A stretch of 58,885 nt of DNA from NCBI GenBank assembly GCA_964505325.1, contig CAZDHT010000003.1, forward strand, positions 1-58,885, read 5' to 3'. Positions within the stretch are counted from its first letter, which is position 1. Each line of letters opens with the position of its first letter. A program made the translations under genes and the position numbers. The DNA comes from CAZDHT01 sp964505325 (lineage in GTDB: Bacteria; Planctomycetota; PUPC01). Under the pieces are notes generated by a model. The model was not told the origin of the DNA, made no database searches, and saw nothing but the letters and a program-made list of their open reading frames with translations. Below, piece after piece: positions 1 to 7,229 of this stretch.

Positions 1-1
1 C

Positions 2-328
2 ATCGAAGGCGGCACGGACAAGAGCTACGGCGTGCACGTGGCGAAGCTGGCCGGCGTGCCCAGGTCGATTGTCGAGCGGGCCAAGAAGATCCTGGCGCAG
101 CTCGAAGCGAGCGACCTGGACGAGCAGGACCGGTCGCGGCTGGCACCGGTGAAGGTCAAGGCCAAAAAGCCGTCCGACATGCAGCTCACGCTGTTCCGCT
201 CGCCGCACGAGGCGACCATCGACGCGCTCAGGAAGCTGAACACCGAGACGATGAGCCCGCTCGAGGCGCTGATGAAGCTCCAGTCGCTGAAAGAAGAAAT
301 CCTGAGGCGGGAGAAGGGGGAGAAGTAG
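2..328 (+). CDS. mutS: DNA mismatch repair protein MutS, C-terminal fragment
   Basis: The reading frame is open from the first bases of the window and stops at TAG 326-328, so only the last 108 residues are present and the start lies upstream. The fragment has the conserved end of the MutS ATPase domain (GVHVAKLAGVP followed by a helix with ERAKKIL). A variable linker and a C-terminal helical tail ending in PLEALMKLQSL complete it, as in MutS1 proteins. MutS recognises mismatches with MutL, and its tail mediates dimer/tetramer contacts. The 98 nt to the next gene contain a promoter, so mutS is probably transcribed separately from the metabolic genes that follow. Confidence 0.9.
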   Translation: MEGGTDKSYGVHVAKLAGVPRSIVERAKKILAQLEASDLDEQDRSRLAPVKVKAKKPSDMQLTLFRSPHEATIDALRKLNTETMSPLEALMKLQSLKEEILRREKGEK

Positions 329-366
329 GAAGATGAGCGGTCGAAGCGCCGAACCGGAGCCCCCGC

Positions 367-394
367 TTGTTCCGGGGGGCAAAAGGTCTATAAT
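367..394 (+). promoter_or_regulatory. Predicted sigma-70 promoter for the sucC operon
   Basis: TTGTTC at 367-372, a 16-nt spacer and a perfect TATAAT at 389-394 lie 32 nt before the GTG start of the sucC-like gene. A short GC-rich hairpin (GCCCCC/GGGGGC arms, about 358-380) overlaps the -35 region and could end mutS transcription, although no T-run follows it. Confidence 0.55.
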
Positions 395-425
395 CGCCGC
401 TGGCCTTGTTGATGGGTGAGTCGGC

Positions 426-1568
426 GTGAGAATCCACGAATACCAGTCGAAACAAATCCTGTCCGACTTCGGCGTACCCGTGCCGCCCGGCAAGGTGGCC
501 ACGGACCCGGACGAGGCGGCGGAGATCTTCGCAGGTCTGCCCGGCGATGCCGCCGTGGTGAAACCGCAGAGCTACGGGTTCATACCCGAGGGCGGCCGCG
601 GCGAGAGCCTGGCGCGGTCCGCCGAAGAGGCCGCGGCTCTGGCCCGCCAGATGATCGGCAAGCGCTTCGGCAGGGACCCGCTCTGCCGGAGGCCCGTCAC
701 CAAGGTGCTGCTGGAGCAGTACGTGCAAGCGGAGAGTTCGCTGTACCTGGCGGTCGTGATGGACCCGAGCCTCGTGGCGCCGGTGATGCTGGCGAGCGGC
801 GCAGTGCCGCAGCACGAGCCGGGCGCGATGCCGACGGAGGCCGTATCGCGCGAGGTAATCGACCCCCGGTTCGGAACGCTGTCGTTCCAGTGGTGGAAGG
901 TGACCGCGGCGCTCGGCCTGGACCGGTCGATGGTGCCCCAGGTCACCGCGGTCGCATCAGGGCTGTACCGCGCGTTCATCGAGTGCGAGTGCATCGAGGC
1001 CGAGATCGGAGAGCTCGGCCTGACCGCCGAACGTGAGCTGGTCGCCCTGGAGGCGAGGATGCGGTTTGACACCAACGCGCTGTTCCGCCACCACGAGATC
1101 GAGGCGCTTCGCGACCCGGCCGAGTTTGGTGAAACGGAGAACACGCTGCGTGAGAAATGGATGCGCTACGTCGCTCTCGCCGGGCGCGTCGGCTGCGTCA
1201 TGACCGCGACCGGCTCGGCGCTGGTGATGCTGGATCACCTGGCGGACGTCGGCGCGCGGCCGGGCGGGATCCTGTACCTGGCCGGTGAGGAATCCGCCGA
1301 GAAGGCGGCGTACGGCATCACCTGTCTACTTCGCGAGGAATCGTTCCGCGCCGTCATCGTCGAGGTCCCGCGCGATCCGGAGTTCGCCGGGCGGGTTGTT
1401 TCCGGCATCCGCCTTGCCTTGGGCGATCAGGCGACGGGAAAGCGGGTCGTCGTGTTGGCTGCTTCGGATGCGGCGCGGGCGGCGGCCACAGGGCTGGGCG
1501 AAGTGACGGACGTGCTGAGCGCGGCGCGCTCCGCCTCCGAGGCCGCGGCCGCGGTGGGAAAAAGCTGA
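426..1568 (+). CDS. sucC: Divergent succinyl-CoA synthetase beta subunit-like protein (ATP-grasp)
   Basis: This 380-residue protein (GTG start) has the SucC architecture. It has the N-terminal motif IHEYQSKQIL, an ATP-grasp domain with a GGRG remnant near residues 56-59, and a C-terminal CoA-ligase domain including DTNALFR at 215-221. The canonical family converts succinyl-CoA plus ADP/GDP and phosphate to succinate and NTP. Several normally invariant segments are altered. EINPL reads EIGEL (193-197). The NGAGLAMxTMD segment reads TATGSALVMLD (260-270). The VNIFGG loop reads VEVPRD (about 312-317). The gene overlaps sucD by one base (TGATG) and starts a metabolic operon. The family is clear; standard catalysis is doubtful. 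Confidence 0.8.
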   Translation: MRIHEYQSKQILSDFGVPVPPGKVATDPDEAAEIFAGLPGDAAVVKPQSYGFIPEGGRGESLARSAEEAAALARQMIGKRFGRDPLCRRPVTKVLLEQYVQAESSLYLAVVMDPSLVAPVMLASGAVPQHEPGAMPTEAVSREVIDPRFGTLSFQWWKVTAALGLDRSMVPQVTAVASGLYRAFIECECIEAEIGELGLTAERELVALEARMRFDTNALFRHHEIEALRDPAEFGETENTLREKWMRYVALAGRVGCVMTATGSALVMLDHLADVGARPGGILYLAGEESAEKAAYGITCLLREESFRAVIVEVPRDPEFAGRVVSGIRLALGDQATGKRVVVLAASDAARAAATGLGEVTDVLSAARSASEAAAAVGKS

Positions 1569-2467
1569 TGGGCGTCATGGCGAACTCCACAACACGGGTC
1601 CTGTGCTTCGGCACGCAGGCCAGGAACCGCGCCGGGTGCTGTGACCGAATGCGCACCGCCGGCACGGAAGTGGTGGCACGGGTGGAGCCATCGGGTGGTC
1701 CGGCCTCGTGCGAAGCGGCCCCGCTCTACGCTACGGCGGCGGACGCGGTGCGGGAGACCGGTGCGAACGCGGCGTTCGTCGACGCCCTCCCCAGCGCGGC
1801 GGCGGATGCGATGATGGAGGCCGTCGACGCGGGCCTGTCGCTCATCGTCTGCAAGACCCGCGCCGTGCCCGCCCGTGACATGGTCAAGGTCATCAACTAC
1901 GTTCACGGCTCCACCGACCTGGCCGGACCCCGCCATCACGAGGACAAGATCCGCTTGTTGGGCCCGGGCAGCGGCGGCGTGATCACCCCCGGCGCGGGGA
2001 TGGTCGGAACGCTGAACGTGGACGTGTTCAGCCCGGGACGCGTTGCCATCGTGGCCCGGTGCGACGTGCTCGCAGAGGCGGCGGCCGCCGCCCTGACCAG
2101 GGAGGGCATCGGCCAGTCTTCCTGCCTGGTCACGAGCGGGGCGCTGATCGTGCCCACGCACCTGGTCGATGTGCTTGGAATGCTGGAAGCCGACCCCGAC
2201 ACCGAGGTCATCGTGATCATCGGCGGCGTGGGCGGTGATGCGGAGTTCGCCGCCGCCGCCTTCATCGAGGAGGCGGTGACCAAGCCGGTGGTCGCCTATC
2301 TGCCCGGCAGGAGCGCGCCGCCGGGGATCAACCTCGGCGCCCACGGCGACTTCGCCTCGGCAAAGCCCAACGAGATGGAAGAGAAGGCCGCCGCCCTTCA
2401 AGACGCCGGGGCCCTCATCGTGTCGGGGACTGAAGAGATCGCCCCGGCGGCGGCCGAAAGGCTGTAA
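1568..2467 (+). CDS. sucD: Divergent succinyl-CoA synthetase alpha subunit-like protein
   Basis: This 299-residue protein has the SucD fold order: an N-terminal Rossmann CoA-binding half (1-150) and a C-terminal ligase half. The catalytic landmarks are eroded. The GFTGxQG CoA loop reads FGTQARNRAG. GPNCPG reads GPGSGG (132-137). GEIGG reads GGVGG (219-223). The phosphohistidine motif GHAGA reads GAHGD (257-261), so the only histidine there (H259) is shifted by one position. The start overlaps the sucC stop, so the two are translationally coupled and probably form a complex. It may be an altered-specificity or structural CoA-ligase. A fully active canonical enzyme seems unlikely from sequence alone. 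Confidence 0.78.
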   Translation: MGVMANSTTRVLCFGTQARNRAGCCDRMRTAGTEVVARVEPSGGPASCEAAPLYATAADAVRETGANAAFVDALPSAAADAMMEAVDAGLSLIVCKTRAVPARDMVKVINYVHGSTDLAGPRHHEDKIRLLGPGSGGVITPGAGMVGTLNVDVFSPGRVAIVARCDVLAEAAAAALTREGIGQSSCLVTSGALIVPTHLVDVLGMLEADPDTEVIVIIGGVGGDAEFAAAAFIEEAVTKPVVAYLPGRSAPPGINLGAHGDFASAKPNEMEEKAAALQDAGALIVSGTEEIAPAAAERL

Positions 2468-2489
2468 CCCGCTGTAAGGAGGCAGTGAA

Positions 2490-3575
2490 TTGACGCACCG
2501 CGTAACATTCATCGACGGAGACGGGATCGGGCCGGAGATCGCGGCCATCACGCGGAAGTGCGTGGAAGCGACCGGGGTGGAGATCGAATGGGACATCCAG
2601 CAGGCGGGGGCCGAGGTCTACGAGAAAGAGGGCACGCCCCTGCCGGACCGCGTCATGGAATCCATCCGGCGCACGAAGACGGCAATCAAGGCGCCGGTGA
2701 CCACGCCGGTGGGGACCGGGTTCCGGAGCGTGAACGTCGCGCTCCGGCAGCAGCTCGACCTGTATGCGTGCCTGCGGCCGTGCAAGTCGTATGAGGGCGT
2801 GAGGTCGCGGTACGACAACATCGACCTGGTGGTGGTGCGTGAGAACACCGAGGATCTCTACGCGGGCATCGAGTTCGAAAAGGGAACGCCCGGGGCGCTG
2901 AAACTAATCGACAAGATCGAGGAGCTCGCCGCCAGGAAGATCCTCCCCGACTCCGGCATCAGCATCAAGCCCATCTCGGTCACGAATACCGAGCGAATCG
3001 TCCGATTCGCTTTTGAATACGCGCGGGCGAACGGGCGCCGGAGGGTGACCTCGGTCCACAAGGCGAACATCATGAAATTCAGCGACGGGCTGTTCCTGGA
3101 CGTATCGCGCCAGGTCGCCAAGCAGTACCCCGACATCGAGTTCGAGGACCGCATCGTCGACAACATGTGCATGCAGCTCGTGCAGAAACCCGAACTGTAC
3201 GACGTGCTCGTGCTGCCGAACCTCTACGGCGATATTCTGTCCGACCTGTGCGCCGGCCTGGTGGGCGGCCTCGGCGTCGCGCCGGGGGGGAACATCGGCG
3301 ACGACATGGCTGTGTTCGAGGCCACGCACGGCAGCGCCCCGAAGTACAAGGGACTGAACAAGGTCAACCCCACTGCGCTGATCCTCTCGGCGGTGATGAT
3401 GCTGCGGCACCTCGGCGAGCGCGAAGCGGCGGACCGGCTGGAGGCGGCGACGGCCGCGGTCATCAAGAGCGGGGAGTCCGTCACGTACGACATGAAGCCG
3501 TACCGCGACGACCCAACCGCCGTCGGCTCGTCTGAGATGGGCGACGCGATCATCGCCGCGATGGGCCGGCCGTAG
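2490..3575 (+). CDS. NAD-dependent isocitrate dehydrogenase (isocitrate/isopropylmalate dehydrogenase family)
   Basis: The gene encodes 361 residues from a TTG start preceded by a strong GTAAGGAGG site. Family landmarks are the N-terminal IDGDGIGPEI, the substrate-loop SVNVALRQQLDLYACLRP with the paired arginines, RENTEDLYAGIE, and the cofactor-loop HGSAPKYKG near residues 278-286, followed by an Asn-Pro. The short length and the ENTED form favour NAD-linked isocitrate dehydrogenase over isopropylmalate dehydrogenase, and its neighbours are TCA genes. It converts isocitrate to 2-oxoglutarate and CO2. It lies 22 nt after sucD in the same operon. Exact substrate (isocitrate, homoisocitrate or isopropylmalate) is not settled by sequence. 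Confidence 0.82.
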   Translation: MTHRVTFIDGDGIGPEIAAITRKCVEATGVEIEWDIQQAGAEVYEKEGTPLPDRVMESIRRTKTAIKAPVTTPVGTGFRSVNVALRQQLDLYACLRPCKSYEGVRSRYDNIDLVVVRENTEDLYAGIEFEKGTPGALKLIDKIEELAARKILPDSGISIKPISVTNTERIVRFAFEYARANGRRRVTSVHKANIMKFSDGLFLDVSRQVAKQYPDIEFEDRIVDNMCMQLVQKPELYDVLVLPNLYGDILSDLCAGLVGGLGVAPGGNIGDDMAVFEATHGSAPKYKGLNKVNPTALILSAVMMLRHLGEREAADRLEAATAAVIKSGESVTYDMKPYRDDPTAVGSSEMGDAIIAAMGRP

Positions 3576-3645
3576 GAAGCGCCGGCCCAGCGCTCTCGGC
3601 CTCGCCGGCGCGTGTGACCCGTCGCAGAGGTCGAGATGTTTGGAG

Positions 3646-3677
3646 AAGTGTCCGTCTGTCCGGACAGACGGACACTT
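3646..3677. repeat. 32-nt perfect palindrome, copy 1
   Basis: The arm AAGTGTCCGTCTGTCC is followed directly by its exact reverse complement. It sits 39 nt before the ArsR-like gene. The same sequence recurs at 4061-4094, and with one changed arm base at 36909-36940. Confidence 0.9.
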
Positions 3678-3715
3678 GCCGCCGCCCGCTGAGGTGGCAA
3701 GAAGGAGGAAGTGCA

Positions 3716-4057
3716 ATGAGACTACTGCCCGCCGTCCAGTTGTTCAGAGGGCTTTGTGATCGAACGCGCGTGCGTATTCTGAACGTCATCGCTCAGGCGG
3801 GAGGACTCACCGCCACCGATTTGGCGGACCTTCTGGAGCGCCCTCGGTCCACTGTCGCCAGGCACCTGCGGTATCTCTATCGCTGCCGCCTGGTCACCGT
3901 GGAGCACAAGGCCAACGAGGTATTCTACGCATTGCGCACCGAGGACGACCCCCTGCACAACGACGTGGTGAGATTGATCCGCCGCAGGCTGATCCAGATG
4001 GAAGGAATCGAAAAGGACAACCGCAGGCTGCGCGTCTTGGTCACTTCGCGCAGGTGA
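3716..4057 (+). CDS. ArsR-like winged-helix transcriptional regulator
   Basis: The 113-residue protein starts at ATG 3716, which has GAAGGAGGAA eight bases upstream. An in-frame start 102 nt earlier would read through the palindrome and is rejected. Residues 5-75 form a winged helix-turn-helix: LCDRTRVRILNVI, TATDLADLLERPRSTVARHLRYLYRCRLV, and a wing with EVFYAL. This matches the ArsR/HTH_20 fold, and no metal-binding Cys-x-Cys is visible. The gene lies between icd and fumarase and is bracketed by identical palindromes, 39 nt upstream and 3 nt downstream. These could be operators or a dispersed repeat that the gene happens to sit between. Confidence 0.8.
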   Translation: MRLLPAVQLFRGLCDRTRVRILNVIAQAGGLTATDLADLLERPRSTVARHLRYLYRCRLVTVEHKANEVFYALRTEDDPLHNDVVRLIRRRLIQMEGIEKDNRRLRVLVTSRR

Positions 4058-4060
4058 GGG

Positions 4061-4094
4061 GAAGTGTCCGTCTGTCCGGACAGACGGACACTTC
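4061..4094. repeat. 34-nt perfect palindrome, copy 2
   Basis: This is the same palindrome as copy 1, extended by one matched G/C pair. It starts three bases after the stop codon of the ArsR-like gene and lies about 100 nt before the fumarase start. No T-run follows, so it is not an ordinary intrinsic terminator. Confidence 0.9.
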
Positions 4095-4191
4095 CTGCCA
4101 CCGGCCTTGACGACCCAGGCGGCGTGTGCTCAAATAACCCGCGTGCCCTGGACGCTCACGCGGGCGACGCACGCAGGCAAGAGGAGCAACT

Positions 4192-5028
4192 TTGCGAGCA
4201 ATAGCTGCGGACAGTGTGATCGATGCCGTCGCACGGGCGGCCATCGAGGTGAATTACGTGCTCGGCGAGGACGTCGTTCGCGCCCTGGAGAAGGCGCTGC
4301 AAGACGAGCCCTCCCCCGTCGGCCGCGAGGCGCTGGGCCAAATCCTTGAGAACGCGAGAATTGCCGGCAATGGCAAGTTCCCCATCTGCCAGGATACCGG
4401 CTTGGGGGTCATATTCGCCGAGCTGGGCGAGGATGTCCGCGTCGAGGGCGGGCTGTATGCGGCACTGACGGAAGGCGTCCGAAAGGGCAACGCCGACGGC
4501 TACCTTCGCAAGACGGTGTGCGATCCGTTCACCCGCCAGAACACCGGCGACAGCACCCCGGCGATGATCCACGTCGATCTCGTCCCGGGCGACCGCCTCG
4601 TGATCGACTTCCTGGCCAAAGGCGGCGGGTCGGAGAACATGAGCCGGGCCGCCGTGCTCACACCCGGCGCGGGCGAAGAGGGCGTGATCGATTATGCGGT
4701 GGAGACGGTCCGCGCCGGCGCGGTGAACTCGTGTCCGCCCCTCGTTGTCGCGATCGGGATCGGCGGCGACCTGGACCTCGCCGCCAAGATCGCCAAGAAA
4801 GCCCTGACGCGGCCCCTGGGCCATCCATCGACGGACGCGAGGCTTGCGCGGATCGAAGCGCAGGTGCTCGAGCGGATCAACCGGCTCGGCGTCGGGCCGG
4901 CGGGGCTGGGCGGAAGGACGACGGCGCTCGCCGTGCACGCCGCACTGATGCCGTGCCACATCGCGAGCCTCCCGGTCGCGGTCGTGCTCCAGTGCCACGC
5001 GCACCGCCACAAGAGGATTGAACTGTGA
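4192..5028 (+). CDS. Fumarate hydratase class I, alpha subunit (N-terminal domain type)
   Basis: The 278-residue protein starts at TTG 4192 with AAGAGGAGC just upstream. It is the stand-alone alpha half of an iron-sulfur fumarase/tartrate dehydratase. Three cluster cysteines are visible in ICQDTG (about 65-70), NSCPPLVV (about 182) and QCHAHRHKR (near the C-terminus). The GPAGLGGRTTALAVH and PCHIASLPVAV stretches are characteristic. It hydrates fumarate to L-malate with a 4Fe-4S cluster. The stop overlaps the GTG of the beta subunit (GTGA), giving translational coupling. Confidence 0.88.
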   Translation: MRAIAADSVIDAVARAAIEVNYVLGEDVVRALEKALQDEPSPVGREALGQILENARIAGNGKFPICQDTGLGVIFAELGEDVRVEGGLYAALTEGVRKGNADGYLRKTVCDPFTRQNTGDSTPAMIHVDLVPGDRLVIDFLAKGGGSENMSRAAVLTPGAGEEGVIDYAVETVRAGAVNSCPPLVVAIGIGGDLDLAAKIAKKALTRPLGHPSTDARLARIEAQVLERINRLGVGPAGLGGRTTALAVHAALMPCHIASLPVAVVLQCHAHRHKRIEL

Positions 5029-5600
5029 GCGACGCCCAGCAGAAGCCGATTCCACTCACCACGCCTCTCTCGAAGCAGGACGTCGCGGCGCTGTGTGCCG
5101 GCGACCGGGTCCTCCTGTCGGGGGTGGCGTATGCCGCGCGCGACACGGCGCACAAGCGCTTGGTCAAGCTCCTGGAGAACGGAGAGGAGCCGCCGTTCGC
5201 GCTCGACGGGCAGGCCATCTACTACGCGGGGCCGTCGCCGACGAGGCCTGGCGAGGTCATCGGCTCGGCGGGTCCGACGACCAGCGGGCGCATGGACCGC
5301 TACACGCCGGCGCTCCTGAAGGCGGGCGTCCGCGCCACCATCGGCAAGGGCAAGCGATCCGTGGAGACGGTCGAAGCCATGAAGCAGTACGGCGCGGTGT
5401 ACTTCGCGGTCGTCGGCGGGTGCGCGGCGCGGATCGCGCAGTCGATCGTCGCCTGCGACGTGGTCGCCTTCCCCGAGCTTGGCCCCGAGGCTGTGCGTCG
5501 GCTCGAGTTCAAAGACCTCCCGGTGTTCGTGGTCAACGACGTTACCGGCCGGGACCTGTATGAGGAAGGCGCAGCCCAGTACCGCACAACCGATGTCTGA
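5025..5600 (+). CDS. Fumarate hydratase class I, beta subunit (C-terminal domain type)
   Basis: The 191-residue protein starts at a GTG overlapping the alpha subunit stop. It has the beta-domain signatures of two-subunit class I fumarases: YYAGPSPTRPGEVIGSAGPTTSGRMD, a GKG segment (IGKGKRS), and the VGGCAARIA and FPELGPEAV stretches. It forms the swivelling half of the active site in the alpha/beta heterodimer. It could instead act in a tartrate dehydratase, but the isocitrate dehydrogenase and sucCD genes nearby favour fumarase. The next gene starts inside its last codons (ATGTCTGA overlap). Confidence 0.87.
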   Translation: MSDAQQKPIPLTTPLSKQDVAALCAGDRVLLSGVAYAARDTAHKRLVKLLENGEEPPFALDGQAIYYAGPSPTRPGEVIGSAGPTTSGRMDRYTPALLKAGVRATIGKGKRSVETVEAMKQYGAVYFAVVGGCAARIAQSIVACDVVAFPELGPEAVRRLEFKDLPVFVVNDVTGRDLYEEGAAQYRTTDV

Positions 5601-6594
5601 GGACAGCCCTTCCGTGTGGAACAAGGTCAAGACGCTCATTCGCCGGCACCGTTCGTTCGCGATCACGACCCACGTGTTCCCCGACGGCGACGCGGTCGGA
5701 TCGGAATTGGCCCTTGCCCAGATCCTGCGCCGGCTGGGCAAGAAAGTGCTCGTGGTCAATGAGCATCCGCTGCCGAAGATCTACCGGTTTCTCGACCCAC
5801 GCCGGACCGCCAAGGTTCACGCCAAGAAACTCGAGGCCCGCATCGAGAAATGCGACTTCGTTTTCGCCGTCGACGCCAGCTCGCTCGACCGCCTGGGACG
5901 CGCCGGGATGATGATTCAGCGGGCGGACCTCCGCTCGATCTGTATCGACCATCACAAGACCAATTCGTCCTTCGCGGACGTGAACATCGTCGACACGTCG
6001 GCCGCTTCCACGGGCGAGCTCATCTATTCCCTGGCAAAGTCGCTGCGCGTTCCGATCACCCCCCACGTGGCCAAGTGCCTGTTCGTCGCGGCGGCCACCG
6101 ACACCGGCTGGTTCCGCTTCCCCAACACCACCCCCAGGACGTTCCGCATGGCAGCGGAACTCATCCAGAGCGGCGTCAAGCCCGAAAGGATATACCAGGC
6201 GGTGTACGAGACGTTCCGCTGGCAGCGGATGGCGCTGATGAGGCAGGTGCTGGGGACCCTTTGCAGCGAATGCGGCGGGCGGATCGCGTACTTCCACGCG
6301 ACGGAGAAGATGCTCAGAGAGGCCAAGGCAACTCAGGAAGACGCCGAGGGCTTCACCAACATCCCCCGGGTCCTGCGCGGGGTAGAGCTGATCCTGTTCT
6401 TCCGTGAAATCGGAGGCAAGGTCAGGGTCAGCCTACGCTCGAGAGGGGGCCCTCCCGTCGAGGCGTTGGCCAGGAAGTACGGCGGGGGCGGCCACGCCCG
6501 GGCAGCGGGCATCACCATGGAAGGCCCGCTCAGCAAGGCCATCAGGGCCGTCGTGAGCGACGCCAAGCAGCTTCTGAAGAGCGAACGCTCCTGA
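5593..6594 (+). CDS. DHH/DHHA1 phosphoesterase, NrnA-like oligoribonuclease / pAp phosphatase
   Basis: The 333-residue protein is taken from ATG 5593, overlapping the fumarase beta stop by 8 nt. A longer in-frame start would lie inside that gene. Motifs in order are THVFPDGDAVGSE (metal site, about residues 22-34), DASSLDRLG, CIDHHKTN (the DHH motif) and a C-terminal DHHA1 domain with GGGGHARAAG near the end. Family members degrade 2-5-mer RNA and 3'-phosphoadenosine 5'-phosphate. It is the last gene of the metabolic operon, and about 350 nt without a gene follow. Confidence 0.85.
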   Translation: MSEDSPSVWNKVKTLIRRHRSFAITTHVFPDGDAVGSELALAQILRRLGKKVLVVNEHPLPKIYRFLDPRRTAKVHAKKLEARIEKCDFVFAVDASSLDRLGRAGMMIQRADLRSICIDHHKTNSSFADVNIVDTSAASTGELIYSLAKSLRVPITPHVAKCLFVAAATDTGWFRFPNTTPRTFRMAAELIQSGVKPERIYQAVYETFRWQRMALMRQVLGTLCSECGGRIAYFHATEKMLREAKATQEDAEGFTNIPRVLRGVELILFFREIGGKVRVSLRSRGGPPVEALARKYGGGGHARAAGITMEGPLSKAIRAVVSDAKQLLKSERS

Positions 6595-6945
6595 GGCCGT
6601 TTCCACACCACAATCTATCAGAGCCGCCGCCGCCGCTCCATTTCCACCACAACGTGCCACCGCAGATCCCCGGTCCGCCCATCCTGCTCAATGCCGTAAC
6701 CATTCCCCAGGCAATAACTAAGGGCGTTCACATCTGAGACCGGATCGGGCCGCGGTACATTCCTGCCCGTCTTTGGCCGTTCGCCGCCCGCCGATGGCTT
6801 CGTGCGACCAGATTTTTTTGGACCGGCCGCGCCCGAGATGCGATCGGGGACTACCAGATGTTGTGCCCGACAGTGCTAACGTCGCAACATGTTGATTCAG
6901 CGTCTCTTACGCAAAAGAATTCTCTATTTCTCGCGAGAAAACGGC
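6595..6945. other. Gene-poor stretch upstream of the dcw promoter
   Basis: No convincing gene is present. On the minus strand a frame is open from 6875 to a TGA at 6618-6620 (85 codons) and reads like real protein near its end, but it lacks a usable start codon and may be a gene remnant. A 10-bp palindrome CAACATGTTG lies at 6885-6894. Confidence 0.4.
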
Positions 6946-6974
6946 TTGACAGGACGCGGGGTGTGGGGTAGGTT
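6946..6974 (+). promoter_or_regulatory. Strong sigma-70 promoter of the dcw cluster
   Basis: A perfect TTGACA at 6946-6951, a 17-nt spacer and TAGGTT at 6969-6974 form a near-consensus promoter about 255 nt before mraZ. The -10 element is inside the MraZ-box-like repeats. Confidence 0.75.
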
Positions 6975-7003
6975 ACTGTGGTGCTTTGTGGTGTGAAATG
7001 GGC
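6968..7003 (+). promoter_or_regulatory. Predicted MraZ operator: four repeats phased at 10 bp
   Basis: GTAGGT (6968), GTGGTG (6978), GTGGTG (6988) and ATGGGC (6998) recur exactly every 10 bp across the -10 and the start site. MraZ proteins studied in other bacteria bind three or more TGGG-like direct repeats of about 10-bp period upstream of their own gene. This arrangement fits autoregulation of the cluster by the first gene product. Confidence 0.65.
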
Positions 7004-7058
7004 GGAACTGGTGGCCAGGCGGGCACCGGAGTGTTTCCAGACATCGGGTCTGGGCAGA

Positions 7059-7123
7059 CTGGCGCGTTTTCGAGGGGCCTTTCGACCGACCGTTCCAACG
7101 GGTTAGTCAGGAAAAGGCGCCAG
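7059..7123 (+). promoter_or_regulatory. Structured 5' leader of mraZ (long stem-loop)
   Basis: CTGGCGCGTTTTC (7059-7071) pairs with GAAAAGGCGCCAG (7111-7123) with a single mismatch. A smaller CCGTT/AACGG helix lies in the 39-nt loop. The structure lies in the roughly 200-nt untranslated leader between the dcw promoter and mraZ. No T-run follows, so it is a leader structure rather than a clear terminator. Confidence 0.5.
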
Positions 7124-7229
7124 CCTTACTCAACGCCGTCACAACCACAACCCTATCGTCACTATTCTAACCTGGGTCCCGTGGCCGGTCAAGTTTGATT
7201 CAGCCGGCTGGAAACTGGAGGAGGATTTC

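Noticed and set aside
358..380. Intrinsic terminator after mutS
   Set aside because: The GCCCCC/GGGGGC hairpin is short and has no T-run, and it overlaps the predicted -35 of the next operon.
3646..4094. Insertion sequence bounded by the two palindromes
   Set aside because: The enclosed 380 nt encode only an ArsR-like regulator; there is no transposase and no target-site duplication was seen.
6618..6875. Minus-strand 85-codon open stretch before the dcw promoter
   Set aside because: It has protein-like sequence near its end but no ATG, GTG or TTG start until very late. It may be a remnant of a gene; not enough to call.
6986..7198. Possible 70-residue leader peptide ahead of mraZ
   Set aside because: There is no ribosome-binding site, it overlaps the MraZ-box repeats and the leader stem, and the composition is not protein-like.
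6975..7229. RNase P RNA upstream of mraZ
   Set aside because: The leader is structured, but the conserved GAGGAAAGTCC and ACAGAA cores of RNase P RNA are absent.
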